Positions 27,678 to 36,792 of a stretch of DNA of 64,000 nucleotides are shown here, piece after piece. The stretch lies in contig NZ_CADFEJ010000006.1 of assembly GCF_902833055.1 (NCBI RefSeq), positions 230,757-294,756 of the forward strand, in the 5' to 3' direction. The DNA is from Burkholderia territorii. Lineage in GTDB: Bacteria; Pseudomonadota; Gammaproteobacteria; Burkholderiales; Burkholderiaceae. The position numbers and the translations under genes are program-made. The notes under the pieces were generated by a model. That model ran no database searches, was not told the DNA's origin, and saw only the letters and a list, made by a program, of their open reading frames with translations. Every line of letters begins with the position of its first letter. Positions within the stretch are counted from its first letter, which is position 1.

Positions 27678-28559
27678 ATGAGTATGTTGCGCGCGATGCA
27701 AAACAACCGAACCAGGGAACCGCTCACGTTCGCCCAGCGCGCGATCTGTGTGGCTGCGTTCTCCACGCTACTGGCCGCCTGTGCGACGCGGCTCGACAAC
27801 GCGCCCGTCGTCGATCGCTCCGGCGCACTGGGCACGACCGCCGCCGCGCAGCCGGCGGTGCCGCTCGGCCCGCCACCGCCCGGCTTCTACCGCGTGAAAC
27901 CGGGCGACACGCTGTACCGGATCGCACTCGAAAACGGGCAGAACTATCGCGACATCGCCGCGTGGAACAATCTGGCGAACCCGAACCAGATCGAAGTCGA
28001 CCAGTTGCTGCGCGTCGCGCCGCCGGGCGGTGCCGCAGTGGCCGGCTCGCCGGTCGCCGCGCCGATCGCCGGCGCCGCCGTCGCGACCGCACCGCTCAGC
28101 AGCGGTCCCGCCACGCCGGCCGCTGGCTCGTCGTCCGCGGTCACGCCGCCGGCTGCCGCCGCATCGAGCGACACGGCTGCCGCGCCGAGCGGCCCCGTGA
28201 CGTTTGCATGGCCCGTGCGCGGACCGGTGCTGAACGGTTTCGACGACGCGAAGAACAAGGGCGTCAATATTGGCGGCACGTCGGGCGAGGCCGTGAAGGC
28301 GGCGGCCGACGGCCGCGTCGTCTACTCGGGCAATGGCCTGCGTGGCTACGGCAATCTCATTATCATCAAACACGATGCAACTTACCTCACGGCGTATGCA
28401 CACAATCGCGCTTTGATGGTAAAAGAGGGGGACGCGGTAACGAAAGGGCAAAAGATCGCCGAGATGGGTAACAGCGATGCCGACCGCGTGATGCTGCATT
28501 TCGAGGTTCGCCGTCAGGGTAAACCTGTCGATCCGCTGAAGTATTTGCCGCCTCAATAA
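27678..28559 (+). CDS. nlpD: Murein hydrolase activator lipoprotein NlpD
   Basis: A 293-residue outer-membrane lipoprotein. The signal peptide ends in the lipobox LLAAC (about residues 31-35); a LysM domain follows (about 68-112, YRVKPGDTLYRIALENGQNYRDIAAWNN), then an Ala/Pro/Ser linker and a C-terminal LytM/M23 domain (about 175-290). The M23 domain has GTSGEAVKAAADGRVVY but seems to lack the full HxH zinc set (LMLHFEVRR retained), as in activators of amidases such as AmiC. In E. coli nlpD carries promoters for rpoS, which follows 11 bp downstream here too. Start alternatives are a TTG at 27669 and an ATG at 27684. Confidence 0.95.
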   Translation: MSMLRAMQNNRTREPLTFAQRAICVAAFSTLLAACATRLDNAPVVDRSGALGTTAAAQPAVPLGPPPPGFYRVKPGDTLYRIALENGQNYRDIAAWNNLANPNQIEVDQLLRVAPPGGAAVAGSPVAAPIAGAAVATAPLSSGPATPAAGSSSAVTPPAAAASSDTAAAPSGPVTFAWPVRGPVLNGFDDAKNKGVNIGGTSGEAVKAAADGRVVYSGNGLRGYGNLIIIKHDATYLTAYAHNRALMVKEGDAVTKGQKIAEMGNSDADRVMLHFEVRRQGKPVDPLKYLPPQ

Positions 28560-28570
28560 CCGAGACGACC

Positions 28571-29656
28571 ATGCCGAAATCGAAGCGCCACGAGCCGCAA
28601 GCCGAGTCTGAGAAGATCAGTCGTGCCACGCAAGCATCGGTGGAGCGAGCTGGCGCTTCGACGGACGACGAAGACGACGTCGCGGAAAACGAACGTGATC
28701 TCGAGGCACGCGACGCCGAAGCGGACGGCGACGACGAGCACGAAGGCCGCGCGGAAGCCGCGCCCGACGTCGACGATTTTCGCGCATTGCTGCAGGCCGA
28801 ACTCACGGCCGACACGATCCAGCATTACCTGAATCGCATCAGCGTGAAGCCGCTCCTGACCGTCGAGGAGGAGCAGCGCTATTCGCGTCTCGCGAAGGCC
28901 GGCGAATTCGAGGCACGGCAGGTGATGATCGAGCGCAACCTGCGTCTCGTCGTCAGCATCGCGAAGGGCTACCTGAACCGCGGCGTGCCGTTGCTCGACC
29001 TGATCGAGGAAGGCAACCTCGGCTTGATGCATGCGATCGAGAAATTCGATCCGACGCGCGGCTTTCGTTTCTCGACCTATGCGACGTGGTGGATCCGGCA
29101 GAGCATCGAGCGGGCGATCATGAACCAGGCTCGCACCGTGCGCCTGCCCGTGCACGTCATCCGCGAACTGAACCAGGTGCTGCGCGCGAAGCGCCACCTC
29201 GAAAAGAATTCGATGTCGACGGGCGAGGCGGCAGAGCGCCGCGAAGCCAGTATCGACGACATCGCCTATCTCACCGGCAAGACCGCCGAGGAAGTCACCG
29301 ACATCCTCGCGCTCAACGAGCACACGGCGTCACTCGACGCACCGCTCGATCTCGATCCCGCGAGCAGCCTGCTCGACCTGCTGCCCGACGACCAGAGCCA
29401 GTCGCCCGATGCCGAGGTGCAGCACCGCGAACTCGAGACGCTCACGCGCGCGTGGCTGTCGCGTCTGTCCGACAAGCATCGGCACGTGATCGAGCGCCGC
29501 TTCGGCTTGAACCACATCGAACCCGCCACGCTCGAGGAGCTGGCCGACGAGATGGGCCTCACGCGCGAACGCGTGCGACAGATCCAGCAGGAAGCGCTGG
29601 TGCGCCTCAAGCGGTTCTTTGCCTCCAACGGCGTGCGCAAGGACGCCGTTCTGTAA
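28571..29656 (+). CDS. rpoS: RNA polymerase sigma factor RpoS
   Basis: A 361-residue sigma-70 family factor of the stationary phase/general stress group. After an acidic N-terminal region (1-80, rich in Asp/Glu) come region 1.2 (TADTIQHYLNRI), regions 2.1-2.4 (ARQVMIERNLRLVVSIAKGYLNRG, DLIEEGNLGLMHAIEKFDPTRG, FSTYATWWIRQ), region 3 and region 4 (ETLTRAWLSRLSDKHRHVIERRFG; LTRERVRQIQQEAL). Position after nlpD fixes it as rpoS. It should respond to transcription from within nlpD and, given Hfq elsewhere in the window, perhaps to sRNA control (inference). Confidence 0.98.
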   Translation: MPKSKRHEPQAESEKISRATQASVERAGASTDDEDDVAENERDLEARDAEADGDDEHEGRAEAAPDVDDFRALLQAELTADTIQHYLNRISVKPLLTVEEEQRYSRLAKAGEFEARQVMIERNLRLVVSIAKGYLNRGVPLLDLIEEGNLGLMHAIEKFDPTRGFRFSTYATWWIRQSIERAIMNQARTVRLPVHVIRELNQVLRAKRHLEKNSMSTGEAAERREASIDDIAYLTGKTAEEVTDILALNEHTASLDAPLDLDPASSLLDLLPDDQSQSPDAEVQHRELETLTRAWLSRLSDKHRHVIERRFGLNHIEPATLEELADEMGLTRERVRQIQQEALVRLKRFFASNGVRKDAVL

Positions 29657-29659
29657 CTG

Positions 29660-30436
29660 ATGACTCCGATTCTCGTTTTTGACATCGAGACCATTCCCGA
29701 TGTCGACGGCATTCGCCGTCTGGAAGATCTGCCCGCGACGCTCGACGATGCCGCGGTGGCCGAACATGCGTTCGCCGCACGTCGCGAGAAGACGGGCAGC
29801 GATTTTCTGCCGCATCACCTGCAGCGGATCGCGGCGATTTCCTGCGTGTTCCGCGACAACAACGGTTTTCGCGTGCGCTCGCTCGGCACGCCGCAGGACA
29901 ACGAGGCGACGCTGGTCCAGTCGTTCTATCGCGTGATCGAGAAATACACGCCGCAGCTCGTGTCGTGGAACGGCGGCGGCTTCGACCTGCCGGTGCTCCA
30001 TTATCGTGCGCTCGTGCACGGCATCCCCGCGACGCGTTACTGGGATCTGGGCGAGGACGACCGCGACTTCAAATGGAACAACTACATCTCGCGCTATCAC
30101 TCGCGGCACACCGATCTGATGGACGTGCTCGCGATGTATCAGGCGCGCGCGAATGCGCCGCTCGACGCGCTCGCGAAGCTGTGCGGCTTTCCGGGCAAGC
30201 TCGGGATGGACGGCAGCCAGGTGTGGCCCGCGTTCCAGGACGGCCGGATCGAGGAAATCCGCAACTATTGCGAAACGGACGTCGTCAATACTTACCTGCT
30301 GTATTGCCGATTCCAGCTGATGCGCGGCGGCCTGACGCCGAGCGAGTATGCCGACGAGATCCTGCTCGTGAAGAACGCGCTGGCACAGGAGCCCGCGTCG
30401 CATTGGGCCGAATATCTGGCCGGTTTCGACGTGTGA
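29660..30436 (+). CDS. Predicted 3'-5' exonuclease, DnaQ-like (PolB-exo2 family)
   Basis: A 258-residue protein starting 3 bp after the rpoS stop. It has the three DnaQ motifs: Exo I FDIET (residues about 7-11), Exo II SWNGGGFDLPVL (about 102-113) and Exo III YCETDVVNTYLLY (about 213-225). This pattern matches the predicted PolB-related exonuclease family (DNA_pol_B_exo2). The substrate, DNA or RNA, has not been settled for the family to my knowledge. Its near fusion to rpoS suggests co-transcription and a stationary-phase role, which is inference. Confidence 0.88.
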   Translation: MTPILVFDIETIPDVDGIRRLEDLPATLDDAAVAEHAFAARREKTGSDFLPHHLQRIAAISCVFRDNNGFRVRSLGTPQDNEATLVQSFYRVIEKYTPQLVSWNGGGFDLPVLHYRALVHGIPATRYWDLGEDDRDFKWNNYISRYHSRHTDLMDVLAMYQARANAPLDALAKLCGFPGKLGMDGSQVWPAFQDGRIEEIRNYCETDVVNTYLLYCRFQLMRGGLTPSEYADEILLVKNALAQEPASHWAEYLAGFDV

Positions 30437-30463
30437 CGCGGGCGGCCCGCGCTGCGGCAGCGA

Positions 30464-31318
30464 TCAGTTGAGTTCGAGCACGACGGGCTGGTGATCCGAC
30501 GCGCGCAGGCCTGCGTCGATCTCGCAGCGCGTGACCCGTGGCAGCAGCGTATCGGTCACGAACACGAAATCGCACGTGAGCGGTCCTTCCGACCATTGCG
30601 CCGTGTCGTAGACGCCGGCAGTCGGCGGCGGCGTGCAGCCCGGGTGGCGGGCAACCCACGCATCGACGAACGACGGCGCGTCCGCGAGCGGCGCCAGCAT
30701 GCGCTGGTACGCGTCGCTGCCGAACGCGCTGTTGAAATCGCCGCAGACGATCGCATCGCGCGGCTGGTTGGTCGCACTGAACGGGCCCGTCGCATTTTCC
30801 GCCGGCGCGGGCCGATCCGCGTGGGCGCAGGCTTCGCGGTGCCGGTCGCGCAACGCATCGACCTGCGCGAGTCGCTGGCGCGCCGAATAGAATTCGAGGT
30901 GCGTCGTGACGACCCGCAGCGAGCCCGACGGCGTCACCACCTCGACGTCGAGCGCGACACGCGGCATCGACGGCGCGCCTGCGTCGGCCGGCCATGGCAG
31001 CAGTTGGCGCAGTACGCGCCGAACGGGCAGCCGGGTGGCGATCGCATTGCCGAACTGGCGGCGCGGCGCGCCGGGTTCGAGCGCCGGCAGGTCGGCGCCG
31101 ATCGCGTCGACGACCGTATAGCCCGGGAGCAACGCCGCCAGTTCGGCGAACTGGTCGGGGCCCGGCCGGCCGGGCAGTGCGCCGAAGCCGCGCGTGACTT
31201 CCTGCACACACAACACGTCGAAGTCGCCGAGCTGGCGGGCGGCGGCGATGGTGCGCGGGAGATCGACGACGCCATCGGCGTCCCGACCCCATTGAACATT
31301 CCAGTCGATCAGTCTCAT
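30464..31318 (-). CDS. Endonuclease/exonuclease/phosphatase family protein
   Basis: A 284-residue protein with the EEP-fold motifs in order: DWNVQW (N-terminus), VQEV (about 48), THLEFYS, CGDFNSAF (about 180) and the terminal SDHQPVVLEL. The ATG at 31318 gives MRLIDWNVQW, where families of this fold begin. Members hydrolyse phosphodiesters in DNA, RNA, or inositol lipids; the specificity here cannot be read. No signal peptide, so cytosolic. It converges with the preceding exonuclease gene across 27 bp. Confidence 0.86.
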   Translation of the reverse strand: MRLIDWNVQWGRDADGVVDLPRTIAAARQLGDFDVLCVQEVTRGFGALPGRPGPDQFAELAALLPGYTVVDAIGADLPALEPGAPRRQFGNAIATRLPVRRVLRQLLPWPADAGAPSMPRVALDVEVVTPSGSLRVVTTHLEFYSARQRLAQVDALRDRHREACAHADRPAPAENATGPFSATNQPRDAIVCGDFNSAFGSDAYQRMLAPLADAPSFVDAWVARHPGCTPPPTAGVYDTAQWSEGPLTCDFVFVTDTLLPRVTRCEIDAGLRASDHQPVVLELN

Positions 31319-31488
31319 GGTCGAGTCTCCTGAGTCTCGTGCGAGTGAGCAGGGCTTGTGCCGCCCGGTGGCCTGCGAGACGCCGCGCATGCAGGTGCCG
31401 ACAGCGCCTTCGTGCATCACGCGATGCGGCAGACGTATCCGTATCGATGCTTGCGCGACGAAAGCGGGCGGTGCGGGCTTTCGTCGTC

Positions 31489-31494
31489 TACAAT
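31489..31494 (+). promoter_or_regulatory. Likely -10 box of rlmD
   Basis: TACAAT lies 34 nt before the GTG start of rlmD, on the strand divergent from the EEP-family gene. Confidence 0.45.
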
Positions 31495-31528
31495 CTCGCC
31501 TTCTTCAACGTTTTGTCAGGAAAAGCTG

Positions 31529-32926
31529 GTGTCCGAAGCCGTCCCCACTTCTGCGCGCAAATCGAAAAATGCGCCCGTCGCGCCCGGGCCTGCCCCGGTT
31601 CTCGAGATCGAATCGCTCGACATGGAAGCGCGCGGTGTCGGCCGCACGGCGACCGAGGACGGCTCGCCCGGCAAGGTGATCTTCGTCGAAGGCGCGCTGC
31701 CCGGCGAGCGCGTGACCTATTCGAGCTATCGGCGCAAGCCGAGCTACGAGCAGGCGACCGTTGTCGATATTCTGCGCCCGAGCGTGCTGCGCACGCAGCC
31801 GAAGTGCGAATTCTTCGGCACCTGCGGCGGCTGCTCGATGCAGCATCTCGACATGCGCGCGCAGGTGGCGATCAAGCAGCGCGTGCTCGAGGACAACCTG
31901 TGGCACCTGTCGAAGCTGCGCGCCGAAACGGTGTTCGCGCCGATCCACGGCCCGTCGTGGGGCTACCGCTATCGTGCGCGCCTGACCGTGCGCAACGTCG
32001 CGAAGAAGGGCGGCGTGCTGGTCGGGTTTCATGAAAGGAAGAGCAGCTATGTCGCCGACATGACGAGCTGCGAAGTGCTGCCGCCGCACGTGTCGGCGAT
32101 GCTCGTGCCGCTGCGTCGGCTGGTGGAAGGGCTGTCGATCCGTGACCGGATGCCGCAGATCGAGCTCGCGGTCGGCTCGCAAGTCACGGCGCTGGTGCTG
32201 CGCGTGCTGGAGCCGATCAACGCGGACGACGAAGCGCTGCTGCGCGCGTTCGCCGACGAGCACAAGGTGCAGTTCTGGCTTCAGCCGAAGGGCCCGGACA
32301 CGGTCACGCCGTTCTATCCGCTCGACGTGCCGCTCGACTACACGCTGCCGGAGTTCGGTATCCGCATGCCGTTCAAGCCGACCGACTTCACGCAGGTCAA
32401 CCATCAGATCAACCGTGTGCTGGTGGGCCGCGCGCTGCGCCTGCTCGCGCCGTCGCGCGACGATCGCGTGCTCGACCTGTTCTGCGGGATCGGCAACTTC
32501 ACGCTGCCGCTCGCGCGGCTGTCGCGCGAGGTGATGGGCATCGAAGGCAGCGAGACGCTGACCACGCGCGCGCTGGCGAATGCGCGCGAGAACGGCGTCG
32601 ACGGCCACACGACGTTCGCGTGCCGGAACCTGTTCGAGGTTACGGGTGACGACCTTCGTGCGCTCGGCGCGTTCGACAAGTTCCTGATCGACCCGCCGCG
32701 CGAAGGCGCGCTCGCGGTGTCGAAGGCGCTGGCCGAAATCGCGCAGAGCGGCGAAGGCCCGCTGCCGAAGCGTATCGTCTACGTGTCGTGCAATCCGTCG
32801 ACGCTCGCGCGCGATGCAGGGCTGCTCGTGCACGAGGCCGGCTATCGGCTGAAGGGCGCCGGGGTCGTGAACATGTTCCCGAATACGTCGCACGTCGAGT
32901 CGATCGCGCTGTTCGAGCGGGACTGA
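31529..32926 (+). CDS. rlmD: 23S rRNA (uracil-5-)-methyltransferase RlmD (RumA)
   Basis: A 465-residue enzyme that methylates U1939 of 23S rRNA using SAM. A TRAM-type N-terminal domain (about 25-90) is followed by the iron-sulfur cysteines [10 protein letters not shown] with a downstream cysteine, the SAM motif [14 protein letters not shown] (about 315-328), DPPREG and the catalytic cysteine in [12 protein letters not shown]. The GTG at 31529 is chosen because AGGA sits upstream and the frame before it overlaps the promoter. A TACAAT box lies 34 nt before it. A strong bidirectional terminator follows. Confidence 0.95.
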   Translation: MSEAVPTSARKSKNAPVAPGPAPVLEIESLDMEARGVGRTATEDGSPGKVIFVEGALPGERVTYSSYRRKPSYEQATVVDILRPSVLRTQPKCEFFGTCGGCSMQHLDMRAQVAIKQRVLEDNLWHLSKLRAETVFAPIHGPSWGYRYRARLTVRNVAKKGGVLVGFHERKSSYVADMTSCEVLPPHVSAMLVPLRRLVEGLSIRDRMPQIELAVGSQVTALVLRVLEPINADDEALLRAFADEHKVQFWLQPKGPDTVTPFYPLDVPLDYTLPEFGIRMPFKPTDFTQVNHQINRVLVGRALRLLAPSRDDRVLDLFCGIGNFTLPLARLSREVMGIEGSETLTTRALANARENGVDGHTTFACRNLFEVTGDDLRALGAFDKFLIDPPREGALAVSKALAEIAQSGEGPLPKRIVYVSCNPSTLARDAGLLVHEAGYRLKGAGVVNMFPNTSHVESIALFERD

Positions 32927-32945
32927 GCGGACGGGCGGTGGACGT

Positions 32946-32976
32946 AAAAAAACCGGCCTTCGAGGCCGGTTTTTTC
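32946..32976. terminator. Bidirectional terminator between rlmD and the BI-1 family gene
   Basis: AAAAAACCGGCCT pairs with AGGCCGGTTTTTT around TCG, giving U-tracts on both strands between two converging genes. Confidence 0.92.
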
Positions 32977-32993
32977 ATGGGAGGCAGCGACCG

Positions 32994-33692
32994 TCAGTTG
33001 CGGTTGCCGCCGAAGATGCCGAGCAACGCGAGCAGGTTCGTGAACACGTTGTACAGATCGAGGTAGATCGCAAGCGTGGCCGAGATGTAGTTCGTCTCGC
33101 CGCCGTTCACGACGCGCTGGACGTCGAACAGCATGTAGGCCGAGAAGATCGCGATCGCAAGCACCGACACGGTGAGCATCAGCGCCGGCAGTTGCAGGAA
33201 GATGTTCGCGACCGACGCAAGCAGGATCACGATCACGCCCATGAACAGCCACTTGCCTAGCCCCGAGAAGTCGCGCTTGCTGACCGTGGCGATCGTCGCC
33301 ATCGCGGCGAAGATGATGCCGGTGCCGCCGAACGCGAGCATGATCAGCGACGGGCCGTTCGAGAAGCCGAGGATGAAGCTCAACAGGCGCGACAGCATCA
33401 GGCCCATGAAGAACGTGAAGCCGAGCAGCACGAATACGCCGGCCGCGCTGTTTTTCGTTCGCTCGATCGCGAACATGAAGCCGAACGCTATCGCGAAGAA
33501 CGCGAGCAGGCTCATCATCGGGCTCGTGGCCGCGAACAGCGAGAAGCCCGTCGCGACGCCGACCCATGCCCCCAGCACCGTCGGCACCATCGACAGCGCG
33601 AGCAGCCAGTACGTGTTCCGCAGCACGCGATTGCGAAGCTCCGCGGTGCTGACGGAGCCGCCGCGGCCGAAATTGTACGGATAGTCGTTCAT
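32994..33692 (-). CDS. Bax inhibitor-1 / YccA family membrane protein
   Basis: A 232-residue protein with seven hydrophobic helices, from about residue 28 to the C-terminus, typical of BI-1/YccA proteins; the late IYLDLYNVFTNLLALLGIFGG segment matches the conserved C-terminal helix. E. coli YccA interacts with FtsH and modulates its proteolysis of membrane proteins; other members leak calcium. The ATG at 33692 has AGGAGAAACC upstream. Note that the FtsH modulators HflK/HflC are also encoded in this window, 11 kb away, though not in the same unit. Confidence 0.92.
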   Translation of the reverse strand: MNDYPYNFGRGGSVSTAELRNRVLRNTYWLLALSMVPTVLGAWVGVATGFSLFAATSPMMSLLAFFAIAFGFMFAIERTKNSAAGVFVLLGFTFFMGLMLSRLLSFILGFSNGPSLIMLAFGGTGIIFAAMATIATVSKRDFSGLGKWLFMGVIVILLASVANIFLQLPALMLTVSVLAIAIFSAYMLFDVQRVVNGGETNYISATLAIYLDLYNVFTNLLALLGIFGGNRN

Positions 33693-33890
33693 GGTTTCTC
33701 CTAACATTGAACGCGTGGGCGTCCGGGGCCGGTTCGGCGCACGCGGTGTGCGGCGCAGCAAACCGGAGCAGCTATGGCTAAGATACGTTCCGTGCCTCGA
33801 GGTTTCAATGGCCGCGCGGCGCAAAAACATATGGATTCTGAACCTTTCATTCGTGTAAGGGTTCAATCGCAATGATACACGGGATCGTGC

Positions 33891-33896
33891 TACAAT
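33891..33896 (+). promoter_or_regulatory. Likely -10 box of ndk
   Basis: TACAAT 46 nt before the ndk ATG, in the 250-bp gap divergent from the BI-1 family gene. Confidence 0.5.
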
Positions 33897-33942
33897 AGCG
33901 GATTCATTTGAACCTGTAACTTCTTAATTTCTTGGAGTTTTT

Positions 33943-34368
33943 ATGGCAATCGAGCGCACCCTGTCGATCATCAAGCCGGATGCGGTGGCAAAGAACGTGA
34001 TCGGCCAGATCTACAGCCGTTTCGAAGGCGCCGGCCTGAAGATCGTCGCATCGCGCATGGCACACCTGTCGCGTGCGGACGCAGAGAAGTTCTACGCAGT
34101 TCACGCGGCACGTCCGTTCTTCAAGGATCTCGTCGATTTCATGATCTCGGGCCCGGTGATGATCCAGGTTCTGGAAGGTGAAGGCGCGATCCTGAAGAAC
34201 CGCGACCTGATGGGCGCGACGGATCCGAAGAAGGCGGAAAAGGGCACGATCCGCGCCGACTTCGCCGACAGCATCGACGCGAACGCCGTGCACGGCTCGG
34301 ACGCTGCCGAAACGGCCGCGGTCGAAATCGCGTTCTTCTTCCCGGAAATGAACGTCTACTCGCGCTAA
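33943..34368 (+). CDS. ndk: Nucleoside diphosphate kinase
   Basis: A 141-residue enzyme ([21 protein letters not shown]) with the active-site histidine in [10 protein letters not shown] (about residue 117). It balances nucleoside triphosphate pools by ping-pong phosphate transfer. TTGGAG precedes the ATG. The gene is followed 55 bp later by rlmN, an order shared by many proteobacteria, and then rodZ-ispG-hisS. Confidence 0.99.
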
Positions 34369-34423
34369 GCCCTGGCTGGCAATACGTAGGCAGGATTCAG
34401 CGCACGCGGCAAGGCAGCACATC

Positions 34424-35563
34424 ATGACGAGCGAAACTTCCGTCAATCTTCTCGACTTCGATGCCGAGGGCCTTGTCGCGTACTGCGGCAGCCTCGGCGA
34501 GAAGCCGTTCCGCGCCAAGCAGTTGCAGCGCTGGATCCATCAGTACAACGCTGCCGATTTCGACGGCATGACCGATCTCGCGAAGTCCCTGAGAGAAAAG
34601 CTCAAGGGCCGTGCGTCGATCGTGATGCCCGATATCGTCAGCGATCACGTTTCCACCGACGGCACGCGCAAGTGGCTGATCGACGTCGGAAACGGCAATG
34701 CGGTCGAAACCGTTTTCATCCCGGAAGAGACGCGCGGCACGCTGTGCGTGTCGTCGCAGGCCGGGTGTGCGGTCAACTGCCGCTTCTGCTCGACGGGCAA
34801 GCAGGGTTTCTCCCGCAACCTGTCGACAGCCGAAATCATCGGCCAGCTCCGGATGGCCGAATTTGCGCTGCGTGCGTCGCTCGGTCGCGCACCCGGTCCG
34901 AACGGCAAGGCCGAGCGGGTCGTCACCAACGTGGTGATGATGGGCATGGGCGAGCCGCTGCTGAATTACAGCGCGGTCGTGCCCGCGATGCGGCTGATGC
35001 TCGACGACAACGCCTACGGGCTGTCGCGCCGCCGCGTCACCTTGTCGACGTCCGGCGTGGTGCCGATGATGGACCGCCTCGGCGCCGAACTGCCGGTTGC
35101 ACTCGCCGTTTCGCTGCACGCGCCAAACGACGCGTTGCGCGACGAGCTGGTGCCGCTCAACAAGAAGCATCCGCTTCGCGAGCTGATGGCTGCGTGCCAG
35201 CGTTATCTGAAAGTTGCGCCGCGCGACTTCATTACTTTCGAATACTGCATGCTCGACGGCGTCAACGACACCGAAGCGCATGCGCGCGAACTGCTGGCCG
35301 TCACGCGCGACGTGCCCTGCAAGTTCAACCTGATCCCGTTCAATCCGTTTCCGGAGTCGGGCCTCATCCGCTCGAAACCGGAGCAGATCAAGCGCTTCGC
35401 ACAGGTCCTCATCGACGCGGGTGTCGTCACGACCGTGCGCAAGACGCGCGGCGACGACATCGACGCCGCGTGCGGCCAGCTGGCCGGCGCCGTGAAGGAC
35501 CGCACGCGCCTGGCGGAGCGAACGGGCGCAGCAGCAAAAATCATCGAGATTCGGGCGGTTTGA
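34424..35563 (+). CDS. rlmN: Dual-specificity 23S rRNA/tRNA adenine-C2 methyltransferase RlmN
   Basis: A 379-residue radical SAM enzyme with CAVNCRFC (Cx3Cx2C, about residues 116-123), the cysteine pair for the methyl-transfer chemistry (one near the C-terminus, in DIDAACGQL) and GMGEPLLNY. It makes m2A2503 in 23S rRNA and m2A37 in some tRNAs. It heads the block that continues rodZ-ispG-hisS-yfgM-bamB-der. Confidence 0.97.
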   Translation: MTSETSVNLLDFDAEGLVAYCGSLGEKPFRAKQLQRWIHQYNAADFDGMTDLAKSLREKLKGRASIVMPDIVSDHVSTDGTRKWLIDVGNGNAVETVFIPEETRGTLCVSSQAGCAVNCRFCSTGKQGFSRNLSTAEIIGQLRMAEFALRASLGRAPGPNGKAERVVTNVVMMGMGEPLLNYSAVVPAMRLMLDDNAYGLSRRRVTLSTSGVVPMMDRLGAELPVALAVSLHAPNDALRDELVPLNKKHPLRELMAACQRYLKVAPRDFITFEYCMLDGVNDTEAHARELLAVTRDVPCKFNLIPFNPFPESGLIRSKPEQIKRFAQVLIDAGVVTTVRKTRGDDIDAACGQLAGAVKDRTRLAERTGAAAKIIEIRAV

Positions 35564-35699
35564 CGGGGATGCCCGGACTTTTTGGCGGTACAACACGCGA
35601 ATAGCGATCGGTCGCGGTGCCTCTGCGCCGCGCATGATATGGACGGTTGCGGGAGCCGGCGGCGCCCGCCAGTGAAGAAGAATCGACGCGAGGACAAGG

Positions 35700-36686
35700 A
35701 TGAGTGAGCCGCAGCCGACAAACGGCGCAGAGACGAATGCCGCGAAGCCGGCGCAGGCAGGGCTTGAATCGCTGGCGGCCGTCGGCAGCCGGCTGGCGCA
35801 GCTCCGGGAAGCGAAGGGCTGGACGGTCGACGACGTGTCGGCGCGGCTCAAGGTCGCGCCGCAGAAGCTGCGTGCGCTCGAGGCAGGCGATATCAGCCAT
35901 TTGCCGGGCGTGACGTTCGCGCTCGGTGTCGTGCGCAGCTACGCGAAGATGCTCGGTGTCGATCCCGAGCCGTTTGCGCAGGCATTGCGCCGGGAGCGCG
36001 GGGTGCCGGAAGTCGATCTGTCGATGCCCGCGTCGTCGGGCACCGATCTGCCGCGCGGCCGCGTGTCGATTCCGCTCGGCGGCTCGTCGCGCCATCACCC
36101 GTGGCTGTGGGGAACGGCGATCGTCGTCGTCGCGGTGATCGCGGTACTCATGTGGCACACTGGCGGCGACTCGTCGAGCTGGCTTGCGCGCTTCAAGGGC
36201 GGCGCCGAGACCGAACACGCATCGGCGGCGAGCGCGCCGGCGGCGTCTTCCGCCGAAGAGGCGGCCGCGGGCGGCGCATCGACGGCCGCCGGCAACGAAG
36301 TTCCGGCGCAGGGCGCAGCGTCCGCCTCGGCGCCGGCCCCGACGGCCGCCGTACCTGCGTCGCAACCGATCGTCGCGACGGCAGCGGCGAGCAGCGCGGC
36401 CGAGTCGGCGCAGCCCGCGAGCGTCGTCGTGGCGGCAGGCCAGTCGATGGTCGAACTGAAGGTCAAGCAGGATTGCTGGTTCAGCGTGCGCGACAAGAAC
36501 GGCAAGGAGCTGTTCTCGGCGCTGGTGCGGGCCGGCGAAACGAAGCAGGTCGCCGGCGACGGGCCGTTCAAGGTCACGATCGGCAACAAGGCCGGTCTCG
36601 ATACGGTCGCGTTCGACGGAAAACCTGTCGATCCGGCGAAATATTCGGCAGCGCGGGGTAACGTGGCGCGGTTCACGTTGCCCTGA
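35700..36686 (+). CDS. rodZ: RodZ-like cytoskeletal protein
   Basis: A 328-residue membrane protein. A Cro/C1-type helix-turn-helix lies at residues about 27-95 (LAQLREAKGWTVDDVSARLKVAPQKLRALEAGD), a basic stretch at about 120-137, one transmembrane helix at about 139-156 (LWGTAIVVVAVIAVLMW), a long Ala/Ser/Pro-rich periplasmic linker, and a C-terminal DUF4115 domain (about 247-328). RodZ binds MreB through the cytoplasmic domain to set rod shape. Neighbourhood rlmN-rodZ-ispG-hisS is conserved. GAGGACAAGG precedes the ATG. Confidence 0.93.
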   Translation: MSEPQPTNGAETNAAKPAQAGLESLAAVGSRLAQLREAKGWTVDDVSARLKVAPQKLRALEAGDISHLPGVTFALGVVRSYAKMLGVDPEPFAQALRRERGVPEVDLSMPASSGTDLPRGRVSIPLGGSSRHHPWLWGTAIVVVAVIAVLMWHTGGDSSSWLARFKGGAETEHASAASAPAASSAEEAAAGGASTAAGNEVPAQGAASASAPAPTAAVPASQPIVATAAASSAAESAQPASVVVAAGQSMVELKVKQDCWFSVRDKNGKELFSALVRAGETKQVAGDGPFKVTIGNKAGLDTVAFDGKPVDPAKYSAARGNVARFTLP

Positions 36687-36750
36687 CGTCAAGCGCCGTG
36701 ACGCAGGCCCGTCCTGGACGGGTCGCTGGGGCACGGCGCTATTTCAATTC

Positions 36751-36771
36751 ATGCGCCGCCTTGCGGCGCAT
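36751..36771 (+). other. Hairpin in the ispG leader
   Basis: ATGCGCCGC (36751-36759) pairs with GCGGCGCAT (36763-36771) around CTT, 22 nt before the likely ispG start. No U-tract, so it is not a terminator; it may affect processing or translation of ispG. Confidence 0.5.
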
Positions 36772-36792
36772 TCCGCGTAAATGGATCTATCG

